Assembly: GCA_964057225.1 (NCBI GenBank)
Contig: OZ059894.1
Location: forward strand, 13,464,131-13,528,130
Length of the DNA: 64,000 nt
DNA from: Auanema rhodensis
Taxonomy: Eukaryota; Nematoda; Chromadorea; Rhabditida; Rhabditidae
Reading direction: 5' to 3'
The translations under genes were made by a program, and so were the position numbers. How positions within the stretch are numbered: position 1 is the first letter of the stretch; the number at the start of each line of letters is the position of its first letter. The notes beneath the pieces were generated by a model. That model was not told the DNA's origin, searched no databases, and saw nothing but the letters and a program-made list of their open reading frames with translations. Shown piece by piece: positions 62,164 through 64,000 of the stretch.

Positions 62164-64000
62164 GTAATATCTTGTCTAACATTCCGGATCCTCTTCATTG
62201 CACATGTATTTAGTTCTATGTTTATCCATGTTTTTACCTCATTTTATATTTACAGAACATCTTTAACTATTCAACTACAATCGCTTTTACTTTGTCGTTT
62301 TTTAAAATTTGTTTAATCTTTTCTGATCCTTTGCTCTCATCTCTCTTTCATACTATCTTATACTCCTTCTATGGTTTTTGGCCTTTCTTATGCTTACCTT
62401 ACTGCCCCAATTGAATCCTAACACTACCGTAATCTGTAAACTGAGACGTGACATCTTGAGGAAAAAATTTTTAAAAGATATTCAGAGCATCGTGCAGAAG
62501 AATCATTCACAATTGTATTATTTTTTTTTGAAAATAGTTAATTGGAATATGCAATAGCCACTCCAGCATTTTCATCCCATATTTGGTATCGCTTTAGATT
62601 TTAATTGAATTATGCTTTATCGTTTTACATCTCTCTTTCTATATTCCTCTCTAGCCCTTATTCTTCTCTTCTTAAAATACTCTTATAAACGTATAGTATA
62701 GTATATTATGCAAGATTTGTGTCTGTCGTATAAACGACTAACATAATTGCCACCTGAGCTCCATATTTCTTTTTCAAAATCGAAAATTTTTCTATTCATA
62801 TTCATCGCTACCATCCTACGCATATTTTTATGTTTGAAGACACACGTTTCTTTCTATTTATTTAACCTAATCTGATGATTTCAGTTTATTTCTTCCCTTT
62901 CTTCTATACTTAGTTCTATTGTTCTATATATATATAAGGACAACATCATTTCTTCAATAAAAATTTTTAATATCTTACCTTTTTCTTCAACTTTCTTTCT
63001 TATTTTTAACATTCTTTCATATTTTACCATCTTTATTATCTAATCTACTTCACACCGTCAATGCAAAGTCAACTACTTGCCCTCCCCTCTCCGCCACTTT
63101 GACTCAACCTAACTACCCCTTCATCGTTTTCATTGCCCATCATCACAGCATTATTTTTCATGCCATATTACAAACGTTCGCCATATGAACTTTTCATTTC
63201 TCCTAATAAATAAACAGAAAAAACTTGAATTTTTTAATTCATCAAAAGCTTATAAACTTTATTTTATGCATAATGTGTATCCATCTGTATATGTACTTGC
63301 TTTTTCAAGTACACCATACTCTCAATATCCATAACAGGAAATCTTTATCGAAAATAGCAGTTCAGTTAAAACTTTCGGTCTTTTTTCTTACCACCAGCTA
63401 TATTTGAAAAGGGTATGAACAGTATTCATTTCTCCCTCTCTCTCTCTCTCTCTCCCTCTCTCTCTCTTTCTCTATCACGATTTTTCTGTTTCTTTTTCTT
63501 AAACTTTTCATATATATATATTCGAGATCTCAAGTGATTTGACCAATATTTTTTACTTTAATAACATAAATATATATATGCATATTATACTAATATTTTC
63601 TTCTTTAAACTTTTCTATCATCGTTGAAACTATTGAATTGTTATAAACACCTGTTTTATTTCTGAATAATAATAATTGCTCAACAATCATATTTACTTCA
63701 GCCTTTTTTACTTCTTTTATACGATTTTACTTATTCATATTATTCTTACATAACCTTCTCCGACATTTTGAAACATTCTTTTCTTTTCAAATATAAAGTT
63801 TATATTTCTTTCATCTATGCTGATCACATTTTATAAAACTTTATTTGTGCTTTGATATGATTTTTTTAGTTTAGTTTTTCTTTCAAATAGCACATTACGT
63901 TATTCTTTTTCTTTTATTCTAATCTTTCTATTAAAATATACATTTATATATATTCTTTTTAAATTATTATTCCACACTTTGTATGTGCAAACTTTTTCTA
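62164..64000. other. Right-edge AT-rich, pyrimidine-rich DNA
   Basis: No gene is seen; (CT)n lies at 63431-63471. Confidence 0.5.
63431..63471. repeat. (CT)n microsatellite
   Basis: CT units with two short interruptions. Confidence 0.9.

Overview
The window looks like nuclear DNA of a nematode. It is AT-rich, genes carry many short introns (mostly 40-60 nt, GT...AG with T-rich 3' ends), and several start codons lie just downstream of an unpaired T-rich AG site, as expected for spliced-leader addition. The gene set (cathepsin B, MTA/LIN-40, APC10, neurensin, Ly6-type secreted proteins) is metazoan. I cannot name the species. Exon models were built by hand from frame, splice dinucleotides and phase; each full model closes exactly in frame.

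Layout. 0.5-1.9 kb (+): secreted cathepsin B peptidase with a GATA/TATA promoter. 2.0-3.4 kb (-): secreted Cys-containing, Gly-rich protein interrupted by one in-frame UAA. 5.3-6.3 kb (-): secreted Ly6/uPAR-like protein. 6.6-17.4 kb: purine-rich on the + strand, with a few isolated minus-strand coding islands, probably one or more long-intron minus genes. 20.3-23.3 kb (+): flavin monoamine oxidase with two possible last exons, each with its own poly(A) signal. 26.8-31.3 kb (+): 24-exon type I membrane protein with fibronectin-III-like repeats (981 aa). 31.3-40.3 kb (+): neurensin-like two-TM vesicle protein with possible distant 5' exons. 42.8-43.15 kb (+): 78-aa secreted peptide precursor-like gene. 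43.4-47.1 kb (-): MTA/LIN-40 NuRD subunit (BAH-ELM2-SANT-GATA). 47.5-48.5 kb (+): APC10/DOC1 subunit of the APC/C, head-to-head with the MTA gene. 48.5-64 kb: pyrimidine-rich on the + strand, with (CT)n tracts and scattered candidate exons of one or more long-intron plus-strand genes that probably continue beyond the window.

The genes do not form one pathway. The clearest functional pairing is the shared promoter region between a chromatin (NuRD) subunit and a cell-cycle ubiquitin-ligase subunit. I saw no rRNA, tRNA, snRNA, transposase or viral genes.
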